NCBI GenBank assembly: GCA_900554255.1
Contig: USGN01000001.1
Location: 1-25,225, forward strand
Length of the DNA: 25,225 nt
Direction: 5' to 3'
DNA from: an uncultured Collinsella sp.
GTDB taxonomy: Bacteria > Actinomycetota > Coriobacteriia > Coriobacteriales > Coriobacteriaceae
Positions 1 to 12,096 of this stretch are shown piece by piece (within the stretch, counting starts at the first letter, position 1; each line of letters opens with the position of its first letter). The position numbers and the translations under genes are program-made. Under the pieces are notes generated by a model. It saw nothing but the letters and a program-made list of their open reading frames with translations, searched no databases and was not told the DNA's origin.

Positions 1-158
1 CCCTGCGGGAATCCAGTTGTGTTCGAACAAGCAACCAACATATATATCTGAATTTGGATGTGGTGGGCACTTTGTTGTTGGGCGCTTTGAGGTGCGAGTG
101 ACACTTTGGGATGCGTGGCGGCCTGGGTTGGGGCGATGCTTTGGGATGAGCTTCTTAC
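1..158. other. Intergenic left edge, no gene recognised
   Basis: No reading frame in these 158 bases looks like a gene. A perfect 10-bp palindrome, TGTTCGAACA, lies at 20-29. An AT-rich run (ATATATAT) lies near 40-47. The string CTTTGGGATG occurs twice, at 104-113 and 139-148. No hairpin with a U-tract was found downstream of the minus-strand tetR gene. The palindrome resembles the TGTTCG half of the inverted repeat before larB (2456-2489), so it may be a second site for the same regulator. That link is inference. Confidence 0.4.
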
Positions 159-698
159 TTAGTTGAAGAGGGGCTTGATGGCTGAGAGGTAGTCTTTGGC
201 TACGTCGGCTTTATCTGCTTGGAAGTTGTGCCAGGCCCACCATTGGACTGTTCCTACGAAGCTTGAGGCTATGTGGTGTAGTAGGAAGCTTCGGTCCATG
301 GTGCCGGCGGGGCCTGAGGGGTCGACGGGCACGGTTTCGGCTGCTCGTGACATGATGGTCTTGCGTAGGCAGTCGGCGAAGACGCGTGAGCCGGCGCCGG
401 CTACCAGTGCCCGTACACCCTGCCGACGATTCCAGAGGTTGTTGAGGATATGCTCGACCTGTACGAGTGGGTCATCGAGGGGCGTACCGTCATCGTCGAG
501 GGCATGGGTGCAGATATCGCGCACGAGCTCAGCGAGCAGGTCATCTTTGCTCTTGAAGAGCCCGTAGAACGTGGCCCGACCTACGTGGGCACGAGCGATG
601 ATGTCGCCGACGGTGATCTTGCCGTAGTCTTTCTCGCACAGGAGCTCGGAGAACGCCGTAACGATGGCAGCGCGGCTTTTTGCCTTGCGGGCATCCAT
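159..698 (-). CDS. TetR/AcrR-family transcriptional regulator
   Basis: A 179-aa one-component repressor of the TetR type. The N-terminal HTH is clear: about residues 7-53 contain AIVTAFSELL, the recognition region KITVGDIIARAHVGRATFYG and the typical FKSKDDLL. The C-terminal ligand and dimer domain has Trp-rich helices (TVQWWAWHNF) and no family-specific signature that I recognise. The ATG at 698 was chosen because it begins the conserved HTH; a longer upstream frame would read through larC. The start lies only 2 nt past the larC stop codon and has no strong Shine-Dalgarno sequence, so translation is probably coupled to larC. The gene is last in the serB-larB-larC run. It may autoregulate the lar genes through the inverted repeat at 2456-2489, but the ligand is unknown. 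Confidence 0.88.
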   Translation of the reverse strand: MDARKAKSRAAIVTAFSELLCEKDYGKITVGDIIARAHVGRATFYGLFKSKDDLLAELVRDICTHALDDDGTPLDDPLVQVEHILNNLWNRRQGVRALVAGAGSRVFADCLRKTIMSRAAETVPVDPSGPAGTMDRSFLLHHIASSFVGTVQWWAWHNFQADKADVAKDYLSAIKPLFN

Positions 699-700
699 GG

Positions 701-1618
701 CTATGCGTCCGCGTGAACGAGCAGGCAGCGGAGCGTACCGGAACAACCCTCGTAGGGGCGCTTGCCGGCGCCGTAGCCGACGGCTTCGATGCGGTAGCGT
801 GAGGGCAGTTGGTCGGACGTGCGCAGCGCGGTGACGATGGCGGCGCCCGTCGGCGTCACGAGCTCGCCGGCGACCGGTGCAGGCGTGAGGGTGATATTGC
901 CCGCCTGGCACAGGTTGACGACAGCGGGGACGGGAATGGGCATGAGGCCGTGGGCACAGTGGATGGTGCCGTGACCCTCGGAGAGCGACTCGACCACGAT
1001 GTCCTCAATACCAAGGTCGTCGAGGCAGATGGCGACAGAGCAGACGTCGACGATGGAGTCGACGGCGCCCACCTCGTGAAACAGGACGGTGTCGGGCGTT
1101 TTGCCGTGAGCCTTTGCCTCGGCATCGGCGAGTACGGAAAAAATGGCGAGGGCACGACGCTTGGCACCATCGCTTAGCTGCGAGCCATCGATGATGGCGG
1201 TGACGTCCGCCAAAGAACGGTGGTGATGGTGGTGGGCGTGATGATGGCCCTCGTGGCCATGACCGTGGGCCTCATGGTCGTGGTTGTGTGTGTGCTCGTG
1301 TTCGTGCTCGCCATGATCATGATGGTGATGCTCATGCTCGTGCATGTGCTCGGTGCCCGCTTCGTTGCCGTAGAGCCAGGCCATATCGTGATCATGGTTC
1401 TCGAGCTCCTCTGCCAGCTGAACGTCAAAGTCGCAGGCGTCGATGCCATGCTTGTTTACGCGTGTAACGGCAATCTCAAAGCCGTCGACCGGCAGCGTGG
1501 CGAGCTGTTCGCGCAGGTGTTCCTCGCTGGCGCCCAGGTCGAGCAGGGCCGCGACGGTCATATCGCCGCTGATGCCCGAGGTGCCGTCGATGATAAGCGT
1601 GTGCTGATGGTTAGACAT
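701..1618 (-). CDS. larC: LarC nickel-insertion protein, LarC1 half only
   Basis: LarC inserts nickel into the pincer cofactor (NPN) used by lactate racemase and related enzymes. This 305-aa protein opens with the family N-terminus (IIDGTSGISGDM, residues 9-20). It has a long metal-binding His-rich tract at about residues 91-133, then the conserved FHEVGAVDSIVDV and VTPTGAAI blocks, and it ends just after GYGAGKRPYEG...LRCLLV. Full LarC proteins run to about 400 aa or more, or gain a LarC2 half by frameshifting. Here a TAG follows directly and the next frame is tetR, so the CTP-binding LarC2 half is missing. The ATG at 1618 has an AAGGAG site that overlaps the larB stop codon, so the two are translationally coupled. 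No larE or larA is in the window. Function without LarC2 is uncertain. Confidence 0.87.
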   Translation of the reverse strand: MSNHQHTLIIDGTSGISGDMTVAALLDLGASEEHLREQLATLPVDGFEIAVTRVNKHGIDACDFDVQLAEELENHDHDMAWLYGNEAGTEHMHEHEHHHHDHGEHEHEHTHNHDHEAHGHGHEGHHHAHHHHHRSLADVTAIIDGSQLSDGAKRRALAIFSVLADAEAKAHGKTPDTVLFHEVGAVDSIVDVCSVAICLDDLGIEDIVVESLSEGHGTIHCAHGLMPIPVPAVVNLCQAGNITLTPAPVAGELVTPTGAAIVTALRTSDQLPSRYRIEAVGYGAGKRPYEGCSGTLRCLLVHADA

Positions 1619-1628
1619 GAAATGCTCC

Positions 1629-2411
1629 TTAACGGGCGCGAGGTGTGCCGGCGCCCAGATGATTGATAAGACTTGCCTGGTAGGCGGCACCAAAGCCGTT
1701 GTCGATATTGACGACCGAAACGCCGCTGGCGCAGGAGTTGAGCATGGCGAGCAGTGCGGCTACGCCACCAAAACTTGCGCCGTAGCCCACGCTGGTGGGA
1801 ACGGCGATGACCGGACAGCTCACAAGGCCTCCGATGACGCTCGCCAGGGCGCCTTCCATGCCGGCGATGGCGATGACCACCTGTGCCTGGGCAAGTTCCT
1901 CGGCATGCGCGAGTAGGCGGTGCAGGCCGGCGACGCCTACGTCGTAGAGGCGGTCGACCTCGTTGCCATAGAACTCGGCCGTCAACGCGGCTTCCTCGGC
2001 GACGGGCAGGTCGCTCGTGCCGGCGCAGGCGACGACGATGCGTCCGTTGCCGGTAGGGGAGGGCTTGCCGCCCACGAGGGCGAGCTGCGCGTCCGGGACA
2101 TATCCCAGGTCGATGTCGTTGTCGAGGAGCTCCGAGGTGCGGGCTGCCTTTTTGGCATCCAGGCGCGTGACCAGGATGCGCTCCTGACCGGCATCGCGCA
2201 GTGCTTTGATAATGGCGGCAATCTGCTCGGCGGTTTTACCGGCACCGTAGACAACCTCGCCGGCTCCCTGGCGCACTCCGCGCGAAAGATCGAGCTGCGC
2301 AAAACCCAGATCGGCGGTCGGCGCCGTCTGGATGCGCGTGAGGGCGACGGCCGGGGTGACTGCTCCGCCGGCAACATCGCTCAGCAGCTGCTCAAGATCT
2401 CGCTTATCCAT
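1629..2411 (-). CDS. larB: LarB, nicotinate-dinucleotide carboxylase/hydrolase of nickel-pincer cofactor synthesis
   Basis: LarB carboxylates the pyridinium ring of nicotinic acid adenine dinucleotide and hydrolyses the phosphoanhydride, giving the P2CMN precursor of the nickel-pincer cofactor. The 260-aa protein shows the typical layout: an N-terminal helical part with LSRGVRQGAGEVVYGAGKT (about residues 43-61), then a PurE-like Rossmann core. The core contains VACAGTSDLPVAEEA, the YDVGVAGLHRLL block, VIAIAGMEGALASVIGGL and a C-terminal VPTSVGYGASFGG. Length and motifs match the family. The ATG at 2411 was chosen for its GAAGGGA site at suitable spacing. larC follows after 10 nt. serB lies upstream on the same strand across a 114-nt gap with a strong inverted repeat, so larB probably has its own regulated promoter. 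Confidence 0.93.
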   Translation of the reverse strand: MDKRDLEQLLSDVAGGAVTPAVALTRIQTAPTADLGFAQLDLSRGVRQGAGEVVYGAGKTAEQIAAIIKALRDAGQERILVTRLDAKKAARTSELLDNDIDLGYVPDAQLALVGGKPSPTGNGRIVVACAGTSDLPVAEEAALTAEFYGNEVDRLYDVGVAGLHRLLAHAEELAQAQVVIAIAGMEGALASVIGGLVSCPVIAVPTSVGYGASFGGVAALLAMLNSCASGVSVVNIDNGFGAAYQASLINHLGAGTPRAR

Positions 2412-2455
2412 ATATGTTCCCTTCAACGGCGCAAAGTCTAGCACTCAAAGGGTAT

Positions 2456-2489
2456 GTTTCCGAACACTAAGACAAAATTGTTCGGAAAC
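2456..2489 (-). promoter_or_regulatory. Inverted repeat before larB, candidate operator
   Basis: A perfect 11-bp inverted repeat, GTTTCCGAACA (2456-2466) and TGTTCGGAAAC (2479-2489), is separated by 12 nt. Each arm holds a TTCSGAA core, with centres 23 bp apart, close to two helical turns. No U-tract follows on the minus strand, so a terminator for serB is unlikely. The position 45 nt before the larB start suits an operator. The TetR protein at the end of the same run is the obvious candidate binder, by inference. Confidence 0.5.
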
Positions 2490-2525
2490 TATAGGACGGA
2501 CTGATTCAATTGTTAGACGGATCGG

Positions 2526-3161
2526 CTAGTCGCGCAGGATGATGTCCATGGCGAGCATCAGGTTGCGCTCGTCGATGGCAAACGGGGCGGCTTCGCGCGT
2601 CTTGGGTTTGGCGCAAAACGCGATGCCCGTGCCCGCGGCCTGGATCATGGGGATGTCGTTTGCCCCGTCGCCAATAGCGACCGTGTGGGCCATGTCGACG
2701 CCGCACTCAACTGCCCAGTCCAGCAGCTGGATGAGCTTGGACTCCTTGGTCACAATCTCGGCAGCCAACTTACCGGTAAGCTTGCCGTCCACGACCTCCA
2801 GGCGGTTAGCGAGGCAAAAGTCGATGCCCGCGGCGGCCACGATCTTATCGGCGACCTCGTGAAAGCCGCCGCTTACCACGCCGACCTTCCAGCCCTTGCT
2901 GTGTGCCGAGCGCACAAGCTCTAACGCGCCGGGGGTAAATGTCACGCGCTCAAAAGTGCGCTCGAACACGCTCTCATCCAAGCCGGCAAGCAGCCCCACG
3001 CGCTCCTCGAGCGCTTGCTTAAAGTCCAGCTCGCCGCGCATGGCGCGTTCGGTGATCTGCGCCACCTGCTCGCCCACGCCTGCCTCCTCGCCCAAAAGAT
3101 CGATGACCTCCTGGTTGATGAGCGTGGAGTCGATATCCATAACAATGAGGCGTGCAGTCAT
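2526..3161 (-). CDS. serB: Phosphoserine phosphatase (HAD superfamily)
   Basis: This cytosolic enzyme removes phosphate from O-phospho-L-serine in the last step of serine synthesis. The 211-aa protein has the HAD motifs in order. Motif I is VMDIDST, with nucleophile Asp9 and acid/base Asp11. The cap follows (NQEVIDLLGEEAGVGEQV, then ITERAMRGELDF). Motif II is VGVVSGGFHEVADK, motif III is the Lys in TKESKL, and motif IV is AIGDGANDIPMI. The length fits the short SerB form that lacks an ACT domain. The ATG at 3161 is preceded by GGAAAGG, and the longer frame to 3206 has no better site. The gene is divergent from aspS and upstream of larB on the same strand, though the gap to larB argues for separate control. 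Confidence 0.95.
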   Translation of the reverse strand: MTARLIVMDIDSTLINQEVIDLLGEEAGVGEQVAQITERAMRGELDFKQALEERVGLLAGLDESVFERTFERVTFTPGALELVRSAHSKGWKVGVVSGGFHEVADKIVAAAGIDFCLANRLEVVDGKLTGKLAAEIVTKESKLIQLLDWAVECGVDMAHTVAIGDGANDIPMIQAAGTGIAFCAKPKTREAAPFAIDERNLMLAMDIILRD

Positions 3162-3300
3162 GACGGGCCTTTCCAAGTGCTGTTTTATTGGGGCATATTG
3201 TCGCACGTGACGAGCGCGGGCGGGTGCCGCGGTGCGTCAATTGTTTCGTCTCCGTCAAGTCTTTGGGCAGGAGCTACTTTTCCGCGGCACATCGACACAG

Positions 3301-3417
3301 GTGCGATAAGATAGAACGCCATGTCTGGCTGCGCGGTTTACGCAGGCTGGGCAAATCTGTACGACGCCGCCCGGAACGACACGGGGCGGCACAGATCCAT
3401 AAAGGAGGATCACTGGT
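3301..3417 (+). promoter_or_regulatory. aspS promoter region and structured 5' leader
   Basis: A possible -10 element, TAAGAT, lies at 3307-3312; no convincing -35 was seen. The roughly 100-nt leader holds a strong hairpin. Arm ATCTGT (3355-3360), a 5-nt bulge and GCCGCCC (3366-3372) pair with GGGCGGC (3384-3390) and ACAGAT (3391-3396), closing an 11-nt loop. The hairpin ends 6 nt before the AAAGGAGG ribosome site at 3401-3408. It could affect translation of aspS. No T-box stem or antiterminator was recognised, and no U-tract follows. Confidence 0.45.
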
Positions 3418-5205
3418 ATGAGCCAGACCCGTCCCATCGACGAGCATTCCATGCACACCCGTACCTGCGGCGAGCTTCGCCGCGAGAACGTGGGCGAAGA
3501 GGTCACCCTCACCGGTTGGGTGAGCCGTCGCCGCGACCACGGCGGCCTTATCTTCTGCGATCTTCGCGACCGCGAGGGCATCACGCAGCTCACCTTCGAC
3601 CCCGAGCACTCCGACGGCGACGCCTTTAAGATCGCCGAGACCATGCGTCCCGAGTGGCCCATCAAGATCCACGGCGTCGTGCGCTCCCGTGGCGAGGAGA
3701 CCACCAACACCAAGCTCGCGACCGGCGAGATCGAGGTCCTGACCGACCACGCCGAGGTTCTCAACACGTCCGTCACCCCGCCGTTCCAGATCGAGGACGG
3801 CATCGAGACCAGCGAGGACACCCGCCTGCGCTATCGCTATCTGGACCTCCGCCGTCCCGAGATGATGGCCAACCTCAAGCTGCGCTCCGACTTTACCTTT
3901 GCCATTCGCGAGGCACTGCACAACCGTGAGTTCATGGAGGTCGAGACGCCCTCCCTGTTCAAGTCCACGCCCGAGGGCGCCCGCGACTTCATCGTTCCCA
4001 GCCGCATCCAGCCGGGCAACTTCTACGCCCTGCCGCAGTCCCCGCAGCTTCTGAAGCAGCTGCTCATGGTCGGTGGCGTTGAGCGCTACTACCAGGTTGC
4101 CAAGTGCTTCCGCGACGAGGACCTGCGTGCCGACCGTCAGCCCGAGTTCACCCAGGTCGATATCGAGATGTCCTTCGTGGACCAGAACGATGTCATGAGC
4201 GCGCTCGAAGAGGTTCTTGCCGATGCCTTCGGTCGCATGGGTGTCGAGATGCCCACGCCGCTGCGTCGCATGAACTACTGGGATGCCATGGACACCTATG
4301 GCTCCGACAAGCCCGATACCCGCTACGGCATGCACCTGGTCGACCTGACCGACATCTTTGCCAACTCCAAGTTCAAGGTCTTCGCGACCGCTGCGAACGA
4401 GGAGGGCTCTGTCGTCAAGGCCATCAACGCCAAGGGCGCCGGTGCCTGGGCACGTGCCAAGATCGATAAGCTCGCCGGCGTGGCCTCCACGTTTGGCGCC
4501 AAGGGCCTGGCCTGGATCGCCTTCCGCGAGGACGGCTCCATCAACAGCCCCATCGTCAAGTTCTTCTCGGACGAGGAGATGGCGGCTCTGCGTGAGCGCA
4601 TGGACGTCGAGCCCGGCGACCTTGTGATGTTCGCCGCCGGTCCGCGCCTGCTCTCTGACGAGATCCTGGGCGGCATGCGCTCCCACATGGCCAACGCGCT
4701 CGAGGTCAAGCGTGAGGGTCACGATTTCCTGTGGGTCGTCAACTTCCCGCTGTTCCACTGGGATGAGGACCGCAAGGCTTACGCTGCCGAGCACCAGCCG
4801 TTCACCCTGCCGACCGAGACCGACATCGCCAAGATCGAGGCCGATCCGCTGGCGGCCGGTTCGTGCACCTACGACTTTGTCATGGACGGCTTTGAGGCCG
4901 GCGGCGGCGGTATGCGTATTCACAACGCCGAGATGCAGATGTCCATGCTCAAGCTCCTGGGCTTTACCGAGGAGCGCGCCGAGTCGCAGTTCGGCTTCCT
5001 CATGGAGGCCCTCAAGTTTGGTGCGCCCCCGATGGGCGGTTTCGCTCTGGGCCTGGACCGCGTGTGCATGCTGCTCACCGGTTCCGACTCCATCCGCGAC
5101 GTCATGGCGTTCCCCAAGACGGCCAGCGGCTCCGACCTCATGTCGGGCGCCCCGAGTGCCGTTAGCGGCGCCCAGCTCAAGGACGTCAGCCTGCGCCTGA
5201 TGTAG
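3418..5205 (+). CDS. aspS: Aspartate-tRNA ligase, bacterial type
   Basis: Charges tRNA with aspartate in the cytosol. The 595-aa protein has the full bacterial class IIb layout: an N-terminal OB-fold anticodon domain (about 15-110), a catalytic core with motif 2 (FRDEDLRADRQPEFTQVDIE), an inserted GAD domain (roughly 295-420) and motif 3 (GFALGLDRVCMLL) near the end. The ATG at 3418 follows an AAAGGAGG site. In the anticodon domain the loop reads RRRDHGG, with His41 where discriminating enzymes such as that of E. coli have Leu. A His here was reported for the non-discriminating enzyme of Pseudomonas aeruginosa, which also charges tRNA-Asn for the GatCAB route. Whether this enzyme is non-discriminating is inference. 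A strong terminator follows the gene. Confidence 0.98.
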   Translation: MSQTRPIDEHSMHTRTCGELRRENVGEEVTLTGWVSRRRDHGGLIFCDLRDREGITQLTFDPEHSDGDAFKIAETMRPEWPIKIHGVVRSRGEETTNTKLATGEIEVLTDHAEVLNTSVTPPFQIEDGIETSEDTRLRYRYLDLRRPEMMANLKLRSDFTFAIREALHNREFMEVETPSLFKSTPEGARDFIVPSRIQPGNFYALPQSPQLLKQLLMVGGVERYYQVAKCFRDEDLRADRQPEFTQVDIEMSFVDQNDVMSALEEVLADAFGRMGVEMPTPLRRMNYWDAMDTYGSDKPDTRYGMHLVDLTDIFANSKFKVFATAANEEGSVVKAINAKGAGAWARAKIDKLAGVASTFGAKGLAWIAFREDGSINSPIVKFFSDEEMAALRERMDVEPGDLVMFAAGPRLLSDEILGGMRSHMANALEVKREGHDFLWVVNFPLFHWDEDRKAYAAEHQPFTLPTETDIAKIEADPLAAGSCTYDFVMDGFEAGGGGMRIHNAEMQMSMLKLLGFTEERAESQFGFLMEALKFGAPPMGGFALGLDRVCMLLTGSDSIRDVMAFPKTASGSDLMSGAPSAVSGAQLKDVSLRLM

Positions 5206-5228
5206 GCGAGCGGCTACATATTGCCCGC

Positions 5229-5264
5229 AACGAGGGAAGGACGTGCGCCTTCCCTCGTTTTTTT
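5229..5264 (+). terminator. Rho-independent terminator of aspS
   Basis: A perfect 12-bp stem, AACGAGGGAAGG (5229-5240) with CCTTCCCTCGTT (5248-5259), closes a 7-nt loop and runs into a T-tract to 5264. It lies 24 nt after the aspS stop codon. Confidence 0.93.
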
Positions 5265-5511
5265 ATACACCGAGATTGTGAGGGCATGGGATGACCGGGC
5301 GTCGCGGAAAGTGCATCCCGAAATCTGCATCCAGAACGGGTCGCGCTTTCCCAAAGGGAGTCCTCTGGGAAAGCGCGACCCAGAATTCGGCAAAATAATG
5401 GGGCACAGTTTCCGGTTGAGCTGTCTAACGGAAACTGTGCCCCAGAATGAGCGCTCAAAACGGAACAGGCTTTCCGCAACAACTGTCTGGCGGAAAGCCT
5501 GCCCCAGTTTC
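5265..5511. repeat. Tandem array of three palindromic hairpin units
   Basis: No gene is seen here. Three hairpins follow one another. Unit 1 has 15-bp arms at 5338-5352 and 5367-5381 with a 14-nt loop. Unit 2 has 15-bp arms at 5400-5414 and 5429-5443 with a 14-nt loop. Unit 3 has 12-bp arms at 5466-5477 and 5490-5501 with a 12-nt loop. Unit starts are about 62-66 bp apart. Stem sequences differ, but each keeps a TTTCC/GGAAA inner core and is followed by CCAGAAT or CCAGTTT; units 2 and 3 share CTGTCT in the loop. A degenerate fourth unit may lie at 5287-5318. Read on the minus strand, units 2 and 3 are followed by T-rich sequence, so they may also terminate the LacI gene. Confidence 0.65.
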
Positions 5512-6528
5512 TTATAGCGAGTCTCTCTGGATCAGCTGCATGTGCATCACGGAGGTGGTGGGCTCGGCACCCTTGATCATGTCGAGCGCAATGTTGGCGG
5601 CCATGTGGCCTTCTTCGCGCAGGGGCTGGCGGACGGTCGTGAGTGCGGGGACGGAGCGCGTCGCAATCTCGTGATCGTCGAAGCCGACGACAGAAACGTC
5701 CGCCGGAACGGATAGGCCTGCCTCGTTGAGTGCGGTGATGACGCCAGCCGCGATACGGTCCGATCCGCAGAGCACGCCATCGAAAGCGATCTCGCGCGCG
5801 AGGATCTGGTGCATGGCCTGATAGCCGTCTCCGTTGTTCCAGCCGGTATAGATAACGTTTGCGTCTGGGAGGTCTTCGCCCAAGACGGCACGGTAGCCGC
5901 GCAGGCGGTCGACAACAGCGGGGTTGTCTTGCGGTCCCAACACGGCGACGATATCTTTGCGCCCGCGTTCCTTCATGGCGAGTGCCGCAAAGTGTCCGCC
6001 CTCTTCGTCGTCAGAGTAGACCGTCGAGAACACATCGCGATAGGGGTGGCCCTCGAGCTGGCCGCACAACACGGTGGGTACGCCCAGCTCGCGCAGCACC
6101 TCGAGCAGCTCGCTGCCCTTGTAGGGGGAGACGTCGATCACGGCGTCGAACGAGCGGCGCTCAAAGTGCTCGCGTGCGCGGTTGCGCTCATGCGTAGAAG
6201 ACGCCTGCAAGATAACGGGCAGATAGGACGACTCCGACAGTTCCTCGGTAATGCCGCTCAAAAACTCGCTATAGGTGGGGTCGCTGAAGAGTTCACTCAG
6301 GGGCTCGGTCACGAGCACGGCGATGATTTCCGTGCGCCCGACAGCGAGCGCTCGGCCACGAGCGTTGGGGACAAAATTGACTTCCTTGGCCGCCGCGCGG
6401 ACGCGCTTTTTGGTTTCCTCGCTAATGCGGGGCGAATCGTTGAGGGCGCGCGATGCCGTGGAGCGCGACACGCCGGCAGCTGCGGCAACCTCGGCAAGCG
6501 TAGGTGCGGTGCGAACTGGTTGGGTCAT
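5512..6528 (-). CDS. ebgR: LacI-family repressor of the ebg locus (EbgR-like)
   Basis: A 338-aa LacI/GalR regulator. The N-terminal HTH is canonical: TLAEVAAAAGVSRSTASRAL (about residues 10-29), followed by the hinge helix VPNARGRALAVGRT. The periplasmic-binding-like effector domain runs from about residue 68 (IIAVLVTEP) to the end, with the family blocks DGVLCGSDRIAAGVI and VSVVGFDDHEIA. The ATG at 6528 is preceded by a GGAGA site. It is transcribed away from ebgA, the same arrangement as a local repressor facing its target. Three near-identical palindromes in the shared 374-bp region are its likely operators, and an allolactose-like galactoside is the likely effector. The gene symbol is by context with ebgA and ebgC, not by a specific signature. 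Confidence 0.87.
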   Translation of the reverse strand: MTQPVRTAPTLAEVAAAAGVSRSTASRALNDSPRISEETKKRVRAAAKEVNFVPNARGRALAVGRTEIIAVLVTEPLSELFSDPTYSEFLSGITEELSESSYLPVILQASSTHERNRAREHFERRSFDAVIDVSPYKGSELLEVLRELGVPTVLCGQLEGHPYRDVFSTVYSDDEEGGHFAALAMKERGRKDIVAVLGPQDNPAVVDRLRGYRAVLGEDLPDANVIYTGWNNGDGYQAMHQILAREIAFDGVLCGSDRIAAGVITALNEAGLSVPADVSVVGFDDHEIATRSVPALTTVRQPLREEGHMAANIALDMIKGAEPTTSVMHMQLIQRDSL

Positions 6529-9911
<3,383 letters not shown>

Positions 9912-9914
9912 GTC

Positions 9915-10370
9915 ATGCATATCTTTAACTCGCGTGCCGATTTCGACGCCCAGATGAAGTCCGTCAAGAAGTGGATGCGTACCGGTCAGGCACTCGACGG
10001 CGTTTCTGAACTGCAGCACGATGTGGCGTACTCTATCGGCGACTCGCTGGTGTATTGGTGGGTGAACGCCCACGAGGCGGCTACTGCCGATCTGGTCGGT
10101 CACCGTCGCTACCATGCCGTGCTCGCCCCGCTCGACGGCAATCTGACCGTTGAGGTGGCTTCCAAGGCCGATCTTACCTGTACGCGCGCCTACAGCGATA
10201 TCGATGATCGCGAGCGCTTTGAGGGTACGGGGGAGACCGTGACGATTCCCACCGGCGGCGTTGCCGTCGTCGAAATTGACGAGGCCTACCGTGTCGTGGC
10301 CGATGCCGCGGATCCCCGCGTCGTGGTACTGCACGTGACAGTCGAAGGTTATTCCTTCCCCAACAAGTAG
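9915..10370 (+). CDS. ebgC: EbgC-type beta-galactosidase small subunit (YhcH/YjgK/YiaL family)
   Basis: The 151-aa protein belongs to the YhcH/YjgK/YiaL cupin-like family that includes EbgC, the small subunit needed for full activity of the E. coli Ebg enzyme. Visible family features are the short N-terminal helix region, VGHRRYHAVLAPLDGNLTVEV with its conserved His residues, and TGGVAVVEIDEAYR in place of the more usual FPxDxHxP type motif. It starts 3 nt after the ebgA stop codon, with an AAGGAGG site inside the end of ebgA, so the two are translationally coupled. It most likely forms a hetero-oligomer with EbgA. As a lone protein it would be called a family member of unknown sugar specificity, so the context decides the name. 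Confidence 0.86.
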   Translation: MHIFNSRADFDAQMKSVKKWMRTGQALDGVSELQHDVAYSIGDSLVYWWVNAHEAATADLVGHRRYHAVLAPLDGNLTVEVASKADLTCTRAYSDIDDRERFEGTGETVTIPTGGVAVVEIDEAYRVVADAADPRVVVLHVTVEGYSFPNK

Positions 10371-10374
10371 TATT

Positions 10375-10487
10375 CGTCCGTTTGGACGTTTGCTTCGCGC
10401 CGTTAAGGGGGATGGCTTTGTTGACTCCCTTTTCCCCATTCCCCTTAGCAGGTGCGCCGTCCGTGTTTGCACTTGCAGCTCGGACGG
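10375..10487 (+). other. Hairpin-rich gap between ebgC and the permease gene
   Basis: Three stems lie in this gap. A 5-bp stem with a 4-nt loop is at 10375-10388. A 12-bp stem with one G-T pair is at 10404-10415 and 10436-10447 with a 20-nt loop. A 7-bp stem is at 10457-10463 and 10481-10487. None has a strong U-tract, so clear termination is not shown. They may lower read-through or process the transcript between ebgC and the permease. Confidence 0.4.
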
Positions 10488-10511
10488 GTTTAGATGACAT
10501 TTAACAGATGA

Positions 10512-11987
<1,476 letters not shown>

Positions 11988-12034
11988 CGGCTAGGATTAA
12001 TCTACGGCTGTGGAATAAATCGATTCCCTTTCCT

Positions 12035-12064
12035 AAGGAGGGGCCTTACGAGGCCCCTCCTTTT
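12035..12064 (+). terminator. Rho-independent terminator after the permease
   Basis: A perfect 12-bp stem, AAGGAGGGGCCT (12035-12046) with AGGCCCCTCCTT (12051-12062), closes a 4-nt loop and ends in TTTT. It lies about 47 nt after the permease stop codon. Confidence 0.93.
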
Positions 12065-12096
12065 GTGTTTTGGGGCATGGTTTTGGACCCCGTGTT

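Noticed and set aside
701..760. Programmed frameshift that would extend LarC1 into LarC2
   Set aside because: Downstream frames encode only the TetR protein; no LarC2-like sequence follows in any frame.
159..911. 250-codon version of the TetR gene starting at 911
   Set aside because: The extra 71 codons overlap larC in another frame, are Arg-rich and unlike TetR proteins; the HTH begins with the ATG at 698.
1220..1666. Plus-strand frame rich in Val/Met that looks like membrane segments
   Set aside because: It is the complement of the His-rich tract of larC; the hydrophobic look comes from reading CAC/CAT repeats backwards.
2456..2489. Terminator for serB
   Set aside because: The inverted repeat has a 12-nt spacer and no U-tract on the minus strand, so an operator is more likely.
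3301..3417. T-box riboswitch before aspS
   Set aside because: No T-box consensus, specifier loop or antiterminator/terminator pair was found; only one strong hairpin is present.
5338..5504. CRISPR-like repeat array
   Set aside because: The repeated units are palindromes of different stem sequence, not identical repeats with unique spacers, and no cas genes are present.
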